From JAHEZL01 sp046074525 (GTDB lineage: Bacteria; Bacteroidota; Bacteroidia; Flavobacteriales_C; GCA-002722245): a stretch of DNA of 64,000 bases. The notes beneath the pieces were generated by a model, which was given only the letters and a program-made list of their open reading frames with translations, was not told the origin of the DNA and searched no databases. Made by a program: the position numbers and the translations under genes. Numbering within the stretch: the stretch's first letter is position 1; each line of letters begins with the position of its first letter. The stretch spans positions 1 through 64,000 of the forward strand of contig JBJTOK010000065.1 in the NCBI GenBank assembly GCA_046074525.1, in the 5' to 3' direction. Of the stretch, positions 32,154 to 41,548 are shown piece by piece.

Positions 32154-33849
32154 GGCTACGTTTTGTTAATTTTTCAATTTTACTTTTCAGCTTTAGCTCC
32201 ACTTTATTGATCTTCTGGAGAGTTTGCTGCTTATTAAAATTCATCTTCTCTATCTTCTGAACCTGTCCGAGAGCTTCTTCCAAACGCATTAAACGCTCGT
32301 ACTTCTCACTCTTTTTTGCAAGTTTATATTCAGAAAGAGCCCACAAATATACAATTTCATCCTGATATTTACCCATCCTTCCCTCTATTAAATACTTTTG
32401 AGCTTGCATCCTTACCCATTCGTACTGTTTATCCTTGTATTGTGAGCGGAAGAGCGACAGTGGATGCTTGTCCATTTCCCTTTCCGCGGAAGCTAGTAAT
32501 TTCGAAGCTTTTTGCTCGTAAGGCGTTCCTTTTACTTTCGCTTCTTTATCCTTAAATCCGATAACAATCTTCTGGTATTTCTCATAGAGACCAAGCATTG
32601 GCGATTTAGCTGCCGACTGCAATTCAGCCTCCAGTCCTTTCAAGAGGTAACGCGGTGCAATGACTTCATCATTGGTGAGCGTTGCATATTCATAATAATA
32701 GCGCGCAGCTTTATCAAAGTCGAGCAGATTGTAATATTCATCACCAAGCACCGATGGCAGCTTAACTATGGTTTTCTCAGCATTTTTGTACTTGCCTTCT
32801 ATCTCCGAATAGAACTGTGACTTCACAAAAGCCTCATTGCTTTGATAAGAATCAAAAAGCGACCTGAATTTCTTAAGTTCAGCAGCACGCTGGTCAGGTT
32901 CAACGGTCAGAGCATGCTGATACTGTCCCTTCAGTTTATAATAAATAATTTCGGCTGTTTTATCAGAAAAATCATCTGAAGCCAGCAATTGATCGAAGCC
33001 TTTTGCCGACTGCACATAATCGCCTTTACTGAAGTAATACACCGGTAATTTGAAGCGGAGCGATTTCACTCTCTCGGCACTTTTCACCCTTATTTTTTCG
33101 AGTTCAGCAATCTTCTCTGATTTTGGGTGACTCTTGATGAATTTATCAATATATACCGGCACCTGACGGAAGCGCTCTATTTGCTTTTCCTCAATACTCT
33201 TATCAGCATAATTGTAGGAAGCGATCACCATCATATAATGAACATCTTCTGTGTGCTTTGAATCGGGAAACTCGCGACAGAAATTATCACCCGACACCAT
33301 ACTGGAGTGAAACTCCCCTATTTTATAGTACAATTTAGTGGTTTCATAGGCCTTTCTTTCCAGCTTATACTGCAGCTCATCAACATGCTGATTGGCCTTT
33401 TCAGCGAAAGCTCCTTTAGGATATTTCTCAAGCAATAACTGAAACTCATCAATCGCCCTGCCTGTATATTCCTGGTCGAGCTGGTAACTTGGAGAAGAAT
33501 TCATGTAGCACAATCCAATGAGATACTGCATTTCCTCAGCGTACTTACTTAATGGGAAAGATTGTAAAAAGCGACGGGCTTCTGCGGCTGCTCCAAAATA
33601 ATCATCAAGATAATAATCGGAATAAACCATATAATAGAAAACCTCTTCGGTTTTCGAGGTTCCCCTGTATGCTCCCAGCAACTCCCTGAAAAGCTCTGCC
33701 GAGCGGTCGTACTGCTTTTTTCCGTAGTACTTATGAGCCATTTCATATTTGTAGTCGTAGCTCGTGCTTTGTTGCACTTTTTTATAGCTGTCGCAGGCAC
33801 CGAAAACAAACAGTAAAAGAGAAAGGAAAATAAACTTCTTAAAAATCAT
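32134..33849 (-). CDS. bamD: outer membrane assembly lipoprotein BamD with long C-terminal extension
   Basis: A 571-residue lipoprotein: the lipobox FGAC places the acylated Cys at residue 19. The first ~270 residues match Bacteroidota BamD: YEMAHKYYGKKQYDRSAELFRELL, EEVFYYMVYSDYYLDDYFGAAAEARRFLQSFP, YLIGLCYMNSSPSYQLDQEYTGRAIDEFQLLLEKYP, TTKLYYKIGEFHSSMV. Normal family members stop near 260-300 residues. Here about 300 further helical residues follow, with more TPR-like pairs (FSKGDYVQSAKGFDQLLASD, LDFDKAARYYYEYATLTND). BamD helps BamA insert beta-barrel proteins. It overlaps rpoZ by 20 bases. Confidence 0.9.
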   Translation of the reverse strand: MIFKKFIFLSLLLFVFGACDSYKKVQQSTSYDYKYEMAHKYYGKKQYDRSAELFRELLGAYRGTSKTEEVFYYMVYSDYYLDDYFGAAAEARRFLQSFPLSKYAEEMQYLIGLCYMNSSPSYQLDQEYTGRAIDEFQLLLEKYPKGAFAEKANQHVDELQYKLERKAYETTKLYYKIGEFHSSMVSGDNFCREFPDSKHTEDVHYMMVIASYNYADKSIEEKQIERFRQVPVYIDKFIKSHPKSEKIAELEKIRVKSAERVKSLRFKLPVYYFSKGDYVQSAKGFDQLLASDDFSDKTAEIIYYKLKGQYQHALTVEPDQRAAELKKFRSLFDSYQSNEAFVKSQFYSEIEGKYKNAEKTIVKLPSVLGDEYYNLLDFDKAARYYYEYATLTNDEVIAPRYLLKGLEAELQSAAKSPMLGLYEKYQKIVIGFKDKEAKVKGTPYEQKASKLLASAEREMDKHPLSLFRSQYKDKQYEWVRMQAQKYLIEGRMGKYQDEIVYLWALSEYKLAKKSEKYERLMRLEEALGQVQKIEKMNFNKQQTLQKINKVELKLKSKIEKLTKRSHGLQKN

Positions 33850-33888
33850 GCGTCAAAAATAGCTAAATCAGTTCAGCAAACGTAAAGC

Positions 33889-34740
33889 TTAGGACATTAT
33901 TTCAATAGCCATCTGCTGAGCCTCGGAAAACAAGGATTTATTGATAGGTAAAACATGGCTTTTTGACTCCAGGAAGCTTACAATATTCTCCGTAGCCATG
34001 TTGCCTACAAGATCATCTTTCGCCATCGGACAGCCACCAAAACCCTTGATAGCGCCATCAAATCGTCGGCACCCCGCTTCATACGCCGCCTGCATCTTTT
34101 CCTCCCAGTTGTTCGGATGGCTATGCAAATGAACCCCCAGCTCTACACCCGGCAAATTTTTCACCAGTGTCCCCATCAGGTTTTTAATGGAAGCTGAATT
34201 GGAACTGCCAATGGTATCCGACACCGCCATGATGCCTACGCCCATTTCTTTCAACCGAAGCGCCCATTCCAGAACGATTTCGCTGCTCCAATCTTCTCCG
34301 TAAGGATTTCCAAAAGCCATGGATAAATAAACCACTGCTTTTTTATTGGAGTTAGCACACAAATCGAGAATGCTTTTCACCCTATCCAACGACTGCTCAC
34401 GGGTGGAATTGGTATTTCTCAGCTGAAACTGTTCGGACACCGAAAAGGGAAATCCGAGGTAAGCGATCTCATTGAATTTACAGGCATCCTCGGCACCGCG
34501 CTCATTGGCAATGATGGCGAGAAGTTGTGTTTTACCCGAGAAATCGAGTTTGCCCAACACTTCTGCCGTATCTTTCAATTGCGGAATGGCTTTGGGCGAT
34601 ACAAAACTGCCGAAATCAAGAATATCGAAACCCACTTTCAACAGAAGATTCAAATATTCCGCCTTCTTTTCGGTAGGAATAAAATCGTGGAGCCCTTGCA
34701 TGGCATCCCTCGGACATTCTATTAAGGTAATTTTTTCCAT
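33889..34740 (-). CDS. hydroxymethylglutaryl-CoA lyase family enzyme
   Basis: A 283-residue TIM-barrel aldolase-like enzyme. The N-terminal ECPRDAMQG is the metal and substrate Asp motif (EVxxRD in others), and DFGSFVSPKAIPQLKDT follows. HLHSHPNNWEEKMQAAYEAG holds the metal-binding His pair, and the C-terminal GFGGCPMAKDDLVGNMATEN contains the catalytic Cys loop. It cleaves HMG-CoA to acetoacetate and acetyl-CoA in leucine breakdown. It shares a TAATG junction with pyrD and is the last gene of the ispH-pyrD operon, though the pathways are unrelated. Confidence 0.92.
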   Translation of the reverse strand: MEKITLIECPRDAMQGLHDFIPTEKKAEYLNLLLKVGFDILDFGSFVSPKAIPQLKDTAEVLGKLDFSGKTQLLAIIANERGAEDACKFNEIAYLGFPFSVSEQFQLRNTNSTREQSLDRVKSILDLCANSNKKAVVYLSMAFGNPYGEDWSSEIVLEWALRLKEMGVGIMAVSDTIGSSNSASIKNLMGTLVKNLPGVELGVHLHSHPNNWEEKMQAAYEAGCRRFDGAIKGFGGCPMAKDDLVGNMATENIVSFLESKSHVLPINKSLFSEAQQMAIEIMS

Positions 34741-35771
34741 TATTTGGAGGCCAGAGCCTTGTTGATTTCCTTGATTAATCCCGGACCTTCATAAATGAAG
34801 CCAGTGTACAATTGCACCAAAGCAGCTCCGGCATTGAGTTTTTCAATAGCATCAGCCGCAGAATGAATCCCCCCTACAGCAATCACCGGAATTTCCTTGC
34901 CCAAACGCTGACAAAGATACGCCACCACTTCGGTAGAACGCTTAGTTAAAGGTTTTCCGCTTAAGCCGCCGGCACCTATTTGATCCACCACCGATTTATC
35001 GGTACGCAGTCCATCACGACTGATAGTAGTATTGGTGGCTATAATTCCGGCCAGCCTGACTTCCTTAGCTATAGAAACAATGTCGTCGAGCTGCGTATCC
35101 GTCAAATCCGGAGCTATTTTCAGCAACAATGGCTTAGGCTTCTCTTTTGAATTATTGATATTTTGCAGTTTCAGGAGGATGTTTTTCAGCGAATCTTTGT
35201 CTTGCAATTCACGGAGTCCCGGCGTATTGGGAGAGCTTACGTTCACCACGAAATAATCCACATCGTTGAAAAGTGCATGGAAGCATTTTTCATAATCATT
35301 AACAGCCTCTTCGTTGGGCGTCACCTTGTTTTTACCGATGTTGCCACCGATGATCAGTGAAGGATTTCTCTTTTTCAGTCGGAGAACAGCTGCATCAACC
35401 CCTTCATTATTGAAGCCCATTCTATTGATCAAAGCTACGTCTTCTGGCAAACGGAAAGAGCGTGGTTGCGGATTTCCTGGCTGACCGACAGGTGTGAGCG
35501 TGCCGATCTCCACAAAGCCGAAACCAAAACAAGCCAGTTCATCAAAGAGCTTTGCATCTTTATCGAAACCGGCTGCCAACCCCACCGGATTTGGGAATTT
35601 CAATCCGAAAACTGTGCGTTCCAATTTCGGATTTTCATATTTATATATTCTCCTGATTATAGGTTTTACCAAAGGAATCCTGCACAAAAACTTAATGCCC
35701 GAAAAGGCAATATGATGCGCTTTCTCAGGCTGGAAGCGAAACAGGATTGGTTTAATGAGCTGTTTATACAT
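34740..35771 (-). CDS. pyrD: quinone-dependent dihydroorotate dehydrogenase
   Basis: A 343-residue class 2 enzyme: an N-terminal helical pair (~1-45) for membrane and quinone contact precedes the flavin barrel. NPVGLAAGFDKDAKLFD, FVEIGTLTPVGQPGNPQPRSFRLPEDVALINRMGFNN, and NVSSPNTPGLRELQ with the catalytic Ser side are visible, followed by KIAPDLTD, TNTTISRDGL and the phosphate-binding AVGGIHSAADAIEKLNAGAALVQLYTGFIYEGP. It oxidises dihydroorotate to orotate in pyrimidine synthesis. It overlaps both neighbours by one base (TAATG). Confidence 0.96.
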   Translation of the reverse strand: MYKQLIKPILFRFQPEKAHHIAFSGIKFLCRIPLVKPIIRRIYKYENPKLERTVFGLKFPNPVGLAAGFDKDAKLFDELACFGFGFVEIGTLTPVGQPGNPQPRSFRLPEDVALINRMGFNNEGVDAAVLRLKKRNPSLIIGGNIGKNKVTPNEEAVNDYEKCFHALFNDVDYFVVNVSSPNTPGLRELQDKDSLKNILLKLQNINNSKEKPKPLLLKIAPDLTDTQLDDIVSIAKEVRLAGIIATNTTISRDGLRTDKSVVDQIGAGGLSGKPLTKRSTEVVAYLCQRLGKEIPVIAVGGIHSAADAIEKLNAGAALVQLYTGFIYEGPGLIKEINKALASK

Positions 35772-37018
35772 TAGTCAACTTTATTCTCTGCTAAATTTTC
35801 TTCAAATTTTCTCATTACATCTTCCACAGGCAGGGTATTTTTATAATATCCCAAAAGCTTCTGCAATACTTTATCAACGGTGGAATCCGGACAAGAGGCA
35901 CCCGAAGTGAGGATGATATTCAAGACTTCCTTTTGTGGAAGAAAATCCTTTGTCATCACATGCTTTTTATCGTGATAAAGAAAATGACGAATCAGGTCGT
36001 CACTTTCAATTTCCTTTTCCGAAGAGATGAAATAAGTTGGAAATTTTGTTTCGCATAACTCCACCAAATGCGTAGTATTAGAGCTGTTGTAACCTCCCAC
36101 CACAATGGCAATATCTGCTGGCAATTCCATTAAGGCGTATGTAGCACTCTGGTTATCGTTAGTGGCATAACATAATGAATCTCGAGTATCAGCAAAGACT
36201 TCCTTGAAATCCTCCACTTCAAAAACATTCTCCATCACGCCTTTCAGATACGAAGCAATGTCCTTGGTTTCAGTGGCAAGCATTGTTGTTTGATTCACAA
36301 CACCGATGCGTTTCAGATGTTTTTCCACATCAAAGTCCAGGGAATACTTGCCTTTGAAAATCTGATAAAATTGTTCCTTAGGAATTTCACCGGATATAAT
36401 TTTAGCTAGCAATTCAGCTTCTTCGTGGTCGCGAAGAATGAGCGCCGGACCATATTTCATTGCATGTGAAAAAGTAGCACGGGTTTCCTCATGGTTGTGT
36501 TTTCCATGAATGAGGATGGTATAATTATCATCTCCCAAGCGCTTCGACATTTTCCAAACCCTTTCCACGAAAGGACAGGTAGTGTTGTAGCGATATGGAT
36601 CAATATTGAGACTCTTCAGTTTTTCTTCTATTTCGAGGGTAGTACCGAAAGCGGGAATCACTACGATGTCATCCGACTTCAGTTCGCTCCACTCCACGAT
36701 GGGATCGCCAAGCGTATCCATCAGGAACCGCACCCCCCTGTTGACTAAATCCTTGTTTACTTCCGGATTGTGTATCATTTCGGAAAGAAGGAAAATGCGT
36801 TTATCCGGATTTTCCTCTATGGCGCGGTAAGCTATTTCAATAGCGTTTTCAACACCGTAGCAAAAGCCGAAATGGCGGGCGATGAAAAAGCGCACGGGTC
36901 CGAAATCCAGCACTGTGGGAGAGTAATCCTTTTTACGCGGATCGGCGTTCTTACGCAACTCCTTAATGCGGGAGATGATCGGACTTCTGTAAAATTCAGG
37001 GACGTCAAATTTTTTCAT
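35771..37018 (-). CDS. ispH: 4-hydroxy-3-methylbut-2-enyl diphosphate reductase, long form
   Basis: A 415-residue iron-sulfur enzyme making IPP and DMAPP in the MEP pathway. The three cluster cysteines are seen in RHFGFCYGVENAIEIA, TTCPFVERVWK and LTSGASCPDSTVDKVLQKL. HGKHNHEETRATF, NQTTMLATET and GGYNSSNTTHLVELC are other active-site segments. It is longer than the ~310-residue E. coli enzyme because of an N-terminal extension (~1-45) and insertions, a form also seen in cyanobacteria and plants. It is the first gene of the ispH-pyrD-HMG-CoA lyase operon. Confidence 0.95.
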   Translation of the reverse strand: MKKFDVPEFYRSPIISRIKELRKNADPRKKDYSPTVLDFGPVRFFIARHFGFCYGVENAIEIAYRAIEENPDKRIFLLSEMIHNPEVNKDLVNRGVRFLMDTLGDPIVEWSELKSDDIVVIPAFGTTLEIEEKLKSLNIDPYRYNTTCPFVERVWKMSKRLGDDNYTILIHGKHNHEETRATFSHAMKYGPALILRDHEEAELLAKIISGEIPKEQFYQIFKGKYSLDFDVEKHLKRIGVVNQTTMLATETKDIASYLKGVMENVFEVEDFKEVFADTRDSLCYATNDNQSATYALMELPADIAIVVGGYNSSNTTHLVELCETKFPTYFISSEKEIESDDLIRHFLYHDKKHVMTKDFLPQKEVLNIILTSGASCPDSTVDKVLQKLLGYYKNTLPVEDVMRKFEENLAENKVD

Positions 37019-37111
37019 TGCTTTTCAATCGTAAACAAAAATAATGATAATGCGCCTACGAAAAGAAAAAACCTTCTATATTTATCAAGAGTATAATTCA
37101 CAACAATTGTT

Positions 37112-37567
37112 ATGATGAAACTGGCCTTTATTTTTTGTGCGGGAATAGTATTAATCACGGGCTTTTCGGCTCCTGCGGGAAATTGCAAACTGGAGTACAA
37201 CGGGTTTTATTACTCCCCTATCGATACCGACTACGTGGCTTACCTCAAATTTTACTCCGATGGCACTGTACTGCACACCACTTCTATTGAAAACATTGAA
37301 GAAGTAAGCAAGTTCTTCACCAAGGAGTACGAGAAAAAAATGCTGTCGGGAAACTATTCTTTTGGCAATTGCAACGTTTCGTTCAATGTGGTGGGAAAAA
37401 CAGGCGGAATGAAATTTTCAGGAAGTTTGGAAGGCGACACTCTCTACCTCAAAGCCACTAACAGCAACAACCACACTTCATCCCATATGAAGTTTGCTTA
37501 CTACGAAAAAATGCCTGAGCCTAAAAAGAAGAAGGATAAAAAGGAGAAAGAAAAGAAAAAGAATTAA
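37112..37567 (+). CDS. small exported protein with Lys-rich tail, unknown
   Basis: A 151-residue protein. A signal peptide covers residues 1-~22 (LAFIFCAGIVLITGFSAPA). The ~105-residue middle looks beta-rich (YNGFYYSPIDTDYVAYLKFYSDGTVLHTTS, GNYSFGNCNVSFNVVGKTGGMKFSGSLEGDTLYLKA), resembling a small lipocalin- or META-like barrel. The last ~18 residues are almost only Lys, Glu and Asp. It overlaps the convergent comEC gene by four bases at their stops. No family is recognised. Confidence 0.65.
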   Translation: MMKLAFIFCAGIVLITGFSAPAGNCKLEYNGFYYSPIDTDYVAYLKFYSDGTVLHTTSIENIEEVSKFFTKEYEKKMLSGNYSFGNCNVSFNVVGKTGGMKFSGSLEGDTLYLKATNSNNHTSSHMKFAYYEKMPEPKKKKDKKEKEKKKN

Positions 37568-39063
37568 GCACTCAGCAGCGACAACAGTAAGGTCCCAACA
37601 CCTGAAAAAAGAAAAATGTTGAGCCTGTAAAATCCGTATTGCAGAAAAAAACCTAAACTCACCGCGTACAAAACCCAGCACAAAAGTGACGTCACCACTA
37701 CAGGCACAGTTGTATAAGGCCAATGGCAAAGCGTGATGCAAAACCAATCCATGAACAACACCTGGTGATCGATTACCCACGACAAAACCCCATTGACCGG
37801 CAATAGCAAGAAAACGATTCCTGCATACATCAGCAAAGCAACAACCGGTACTATCACTAAGTTGGCCAAAACAAAATATACCGACAAGTACTCAAAATAA
37901 TACACCAGAAAAGGAAGTAAAGTGATTTGCACCGCTATACTGAGAAAAACCAAATCAACAACGCTTTTCACCACAACTTTTTTCGGCCTACAGAAATCCT
38001 GAAAAAAAGGCAAAATGAAAATAATTCCCAGCATGGCAGCGTAAGTCAGCTGGAAACCGATATCATATAAATACAAAGGATTAATCAATAAAATCACAAA
38101 CGCCGAGAGACAAGTGGTATGCAACAATGTATTGCTGCGTCCTATCGCCTTCGCAATAACATACAACGAAAACATAATCGCTGAGCGCAATACCGGCGGG
38201 GAAAAACCCACCATCCAGCAGTAAAACCAAATCAGCAAAAGCACCAGAACTATTGACAAAACGGACCTCCGACTCAAAACCAGTCCCAACATCCAGCTGA
38301 TGATGATATATATCACTCCCACATGCAATCCCGACACCGAAAGAATGTGTGAAACACCAAGCACAGCATAATCCTCTTTTGTTCGTTTATCAATATATCC
38401 CCTGTCACCTATCAGCAGCGATAACAAAAGCGCTTTGGATTTTACAGATAAATCCGAAGCGCCAATTTTCCTGTGCGACAGGTTATACAACCAGTAGAGC
38501 CAGCTTCGGTTTTTGCGCACTTCCACTTCATCACGGAGATACATTTTGTAATAAATACCCTGTCGCAAAAGATAGAGATCCCAGGGTGAAGGTTCATGCC
38601 CGGGACGTAGCAGAGGAAAAACCTCTATATCGTGCAAAAGCAATGTATCTCCCTTCTCCAGTGTCGAAGCATTAGCGCTATCCATATTCACCAAAACATC
38701 AAATTCATTCTCCTTATCAAAAGCAGGCGCTACCGTCCAACAGCCCTTTTCAGTGAATTTCAAACCTTCATCTATTTTCAATTGCAAGGCTGAAAAATAT
38801 AGTTTTTCCGTTGGTGGCGGCAACTGTTCAGCATTCAGAATCACATTCATTTTCCCGAGAAAGAAAAAGCATAAACCAATAAAAATTGTGCGTAATGAAA
38901 GTCGAATGCTTTCTATTGAGAATTTGAGCTTATCAGAAAAACGCAACAACAGGAAAACCAGCAGCAGAAAAGATACTGCGCCGACAATCATTTCTATTGC
39001 CACACCGATACCAGCAATAAAGAACAATAAAGGAAGAGCTACAACAGAGCTTCCGGATTTCAT
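37564..39063 (-). CDS. comEC: ComEC/Rec2-type DNA uptake channel protein, no MBL domain
   Basis: A 499-residue polytopic membrane protein. N-terminal transmembrane helices and a DUF4131-like OB region (DEGLKFTEKGCWTVAPAFDKENEFDVLVNM) precede the ComEC core with LLIGDRGYIDKRTKEDYAVLGVSHILSVSGLHVGVIYIIISW, SPPVLRSAIMFSLYVIAKAIGR and PLYLYDIGFQLTYAAMLGIIF. ComEC carries single-stranded DNA across the inner membrane in transformation. The C-terminal metallo-beta-lactamase-like nuclease domain found in many longer homologues is missing; the protein ends after the membrane part. It is probably a natural short form rather than a truncation, because it ends in a clean stop overlapping the next gene. 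Confidence 0.88.
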   Translation of the reverse strand: MKSGSSVVALPLLFFIAGIGVAIEMIVGAVSFLLLVFLLLRFSDKLKFSIESIRLSLRTIFIGLCFFFLGKMNVILNAEQLPPPTEKLYFSALQLKIDEGLKFTEKGCWTVAPAFDKENEFDVLVNMDSANASTLEKGDTLLLHDIEVFPLLRPGHEPSPWDLYLLRQGIYYKMYLRDEVEVRKNRSWLYWLYNLSHRKIGASDLSVKSKALLLSLLIGDRGYIDKRTKEDYAVLGVSHILSVSGLHVGVIYIIISWMLGLVLSRRSVLSIVLVLLLIWFYCWMVGFSPPVLRSAIMFSLYVIAKAIGRSNTLLHTTCLSAFVILLINPLYLYDIGFQLTYAAMLGIIFILPFFQDFCRPKKVVVKSVVDLVFLSIAVQITLLPFLVYYFEYLSVYFVLANLVIVPVVALLMYAGIVFLLLPVNGVLSWVIDHQVLFMDWFCITLCHWPYTTVPVVVTSLLCWVLYAVSLGFFLQYGFYRLNIFLFSGVGTLLLSLLSA

Positions 39064-39183
39064 GTTTAATAATTAGGCGGTGTGAAAATAAAAAGCAGAA
39101 AGAAAAGCGCCCCTTATTTGTTTTCACAAAGAATAAACAAAAAAGAAAAATAAGGTGAGTTTTAGATATTATGTTTTTCGCAA

Positions 39184-39280
39184 AGGGCGATAGGTCCTTG
39201 CTTTGTCAGGATGACAGACACGTGATTATGCGCGATTGGACCACATTTGTTATCCTGACGAAGGAAGGACCTATCGCCCT
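39184..39280. repeat. palindromic intergenic element, GGACCTATCG family, copy 2 (both arms)
   Basis: The left arm (from AGGGCGATAGGTCC at 39184) and the right arm (ending GGACCTATCGCCCT at 39280) are inverted copies of about 33 bp, joined by ~30 bp. The right arm equals copy 1 at 29626-29658 almost base for base. It lies just downstream of the SpoIID gene and could serve as its terminator. Confidence 0.75.
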
Positions 39281-39288
39281 ATATTTCT

Positions 39289-40437
39289 TTACTCTTCCCT
39301 GAAAAATTCCAGCGCATTAATATTCACTATAAACACTCCCGTGAAATAGTATTGAATGATCTGGTTGTAGGCATACCCCTGCTTGGCCATCTGCATGGCG
39401 CCTTCCTGACAGAGACCTACACCATGACCATAACCTCTTCCATGAATCAACACCGAATCATTCTGCATCTCTACTTTAAAATAAGCCGATTTCAGTTTCA
39501 AATCGTTGCGCATTTTTGTAGTACGCACAGCCTTGCCCGGAAAATAAAAGGAAATCTGGCGGGCTTCCGGAGAAACATATACTTCCTCGCCTTCAACAAC
39601 AGAATCTAATTCGGCGGGGACATCCAGACTTTTCAAATATTTTGTCCACTGGTCTTTAGTCAGCACTTTTTCCCATTGTGCATTTTTACTTTTGGTGCAA
39701 AAAGTATCTTTCACCGAGCGCAGATACGGCAATGGCGTTAGCCACACATCTTCGGAGTTACAGGTTTCTCCGCCGCAATTAGAATGGAAAGTAGCATTGA
39801 TCAGCTCCAGCTTTTCATCTGTAATGATGAGTCCGTCGGTAGCTGTTGTCGCCTTTCTGATATCTGCTATTTTAAAGCTTTTGCTGTAGTAAGCCTGACA
39901 GTGTACATTATCGCAGAGATTGAATCCTTCGGCAGCGTGACGATCCAGATTTTTAAGGGCGTAGGTGCGGCACAATATCGCCTGCAGCTTGAAATATTCA
40001 GGAGAAACCCGCAGTCCGGCCTCCGATTCCACCACCCCCGCTACATAATGTTCCAGTTCCACTTCATTGAGCAGTAAAATACTTTTGCCTTCCGTTTTGC
40101 AAACCAGGTTATCTTCATATACCCGCTGCTCCCCAGCCACACCAATCTTGAAATTATTGAGGTACTCCTCACCCTTCAAGCGGAAAGCAGAAAGCATTTT
40201 TGATCCCCCTTTATAATGTACACGGATCTTACTTCCTTCCACACTGAATTTAATTGTCTCCCCCTGCTTGAAAGAAGCCAGCTTCGAACTGTCGCTCCAT
40301 AAAGAATAAACACCCCGACTCACATTAACTGTGGCCGAATGTACCGTTTTCAATGAGTATATACTGATCAGGAGAGGATGTGCGGAAAGAGAAGCAACGA
40401 AAAAAAAGGAAAGAAAAAGGAAAATTCTTTTAAGCAT
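39289..40437 (-). CDS. SpoIID/LytB-domain exported protein
   Basis: A 382-residue protein with a signal peptide (~1-18, ending SAHP). The SpoIID domain is clear: LNEVELEHYVAGVVESEAGLRVSPEYFKLQAILCRTYALKNLDRHAAEGFNLCDNVHCQAYYS and, at the end, HGRGYGHGVGLCQEGAMQMAKQGYAYNQIIQYYFTG. In sporulating bacteria SpoIID is a lytic transglycosylase; the catalytic Glu appears within VVESEAG. Bacteroidota do not sporulate, so a cell-wall remodelling role is inferred. It overlaps lpxB by eight bases in the surE-lpxB operon. Confidence 0.9.
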   Translation of the reverse strand: MLKRIFLFLSFFFVASLSAHPLLISIYSLKTVHSATVNVSRGVYSLWSDSSKLASFKQGETIKFSVEGSKIRVHYKGGSKMLSAFRLKGEEYLNNFKIGVAGEQRVYEDNLVCKTEGKSILLLNEVELEHYVAGVVESEAGLRVSPEYFKLQAILCRTYALKNLDRHAAEGFNLCDNVHCQAYYSKSFKIADIRKATTATDGLIITDEKLELINATFHSNCGGETCNSEDVWLTPLPYLRSVKDTFCTKSKNAQWEKVLTKDQWTKYLKSLDVPAELDSVVEGEEVYVSPEARQISFYFPGKAVRTTKMRNDLKLKSAYFKVEMQNDSVLIHGRGYGHGVGLCQEGAMQMAKQGYAYNQIIQYYFTGVFIVNINALEFFREE

Positions 40438-41548
40438 TGCGCAACGCGTTTACTATTCCCTCTGCCGTTTTGCGGGAAGCACCGCCATCGCCGAGTTTGG
40501 TTTTGAGTTCTTTATAATCTGCTTTCATTTTTGCAATAGACTTTTCATCGGATAGAATTTTTTGCAGTTCAGCACTCAATCGCTGCGGATTCATTTCATC
40601 CTGTATCAATTCAGTTACCGCCACCCTATCAAGAATCAAATTCACCAGCGAAATATATTTCACCTTGATGAGGCGTTTGGCAATTTCATAGGATATCTTG
40701 CTTCCTTTATAGCACACCACTTCGGGAACACCGAAGAGAGCAGTTTCCAGCGTAGCGGTTCCCGATGTCACCATAGCCGCACTGGCAATAGAAAGCAAAT
40801 TATATGTATCGCCGCTCACGATCTTGATATCCGCCGATCCCACTATTGAAGCATACATTTCCGGCGGAATGGATTTCACTGCCGCCAGTATATATTGATA
40901 GCCTTTATTTTTTTGCGCCGCTGTCACCATTACAGACAACATAGACTGTATCTCCTGCTTGCGACTGCCAGGAAGAAGCAACACTACTTTTTCATCGCTT
41001 AAGTCATAACGCCGGCGGATTTCAGATGGCGCTGCCGACAAATCATTTCCTATGGCATCCAGCAACGGATGACCTACAAAATCGATATCGTAACCAAACT
41101 TTTTGTAAAAATCTTTCTCGAAAGGAAGAATAGCGAAAAGCCTGTCAACACTGCGATTGATCTTATGCACCCTTCCCTGCTTCCAGGCCCACACCTGCGG
41201 AGATATATAATAAAACACCTTTATGCCTTTCGCTTTTGCCCATTCGGCAATGCGCATATTGAAGCCCGGATAATCCACTAAAATCAAGGCATCAGGCTGA
41301 TACTCCTCAATGTCTTTTTTGCAGAAGGAAATATTTTTCAGGATGGTTCCGAGATTTTTTACCACCTCGATGAAGCCCATAAAAGCCAGCTCTTTATAAT
41401 GCTTCACCAAATCACCTCCTACAGTCTGCATGCGATCGCCACCCCAAAAACGGAACTCCGCTTTTGCATCCAGCAACAACATCTGCTTCATTAAATTGGA
41501 AGCATGTAAATCGCCGGAAGCTTCGCCTGCTATGATATAGTAACGCAT
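40430..41548 (-). CDS. lpxB: lipid-A-disaccharide synthase
   Basis: A 372-residue GT19 glycosyltransferase joining UDP-2,3-diacylglucosamine to lipid X in lipid A synthesis. Family motifs are YYIIAGEASGDLHASNLM at the N-terminus, FWGGDRMQTVGG, YPGFNMRIAEWAKAKGIKVFYYISPQVWAWKQGRV, LPFEKDFY, LPGSRKQEI and TSGTATLETALFGVPEVVCYKGS. It is a peripheral inner-membrane enzyme. Its ATG overlaps the upstream small membrane gene by one base. It confirms a lipopolysaccharide-making, Gram-negative envelope. Confidence 0.97.
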   Translation of the reverse strand: MRYYIIAGEASGDLHASNLMKQMLLLDAKAEFRFWGGDRMQTVGGDLVKHYKELAFMGFIEVVKNLGTILKNISFCKKDIEEYQPDALILVDYPGFNMRIAEWAKAKGIKVFYYISPQVWAWKQGRVHKINRSVDRLFAILPFEKDFYKKFGYDIDFVGHPLLDAIGNDLSAAPSEIRRRYDLSDEKVVLLLPGSRKQEIQSMLSVMVTAAQKNKGYQYILAAVKSIPPEMYASIVGSADIKIVSGDTYNLLSIASAAMVTSGTATLETALFGVPEVVCYKGSKISYEIAKRLIKVKYISLVNLILDRVAVTELIQDEMNPQRLSAELQKILSDEKSIAKMKADYKELKTKLGDGGASRKTAEGIVNALRNA

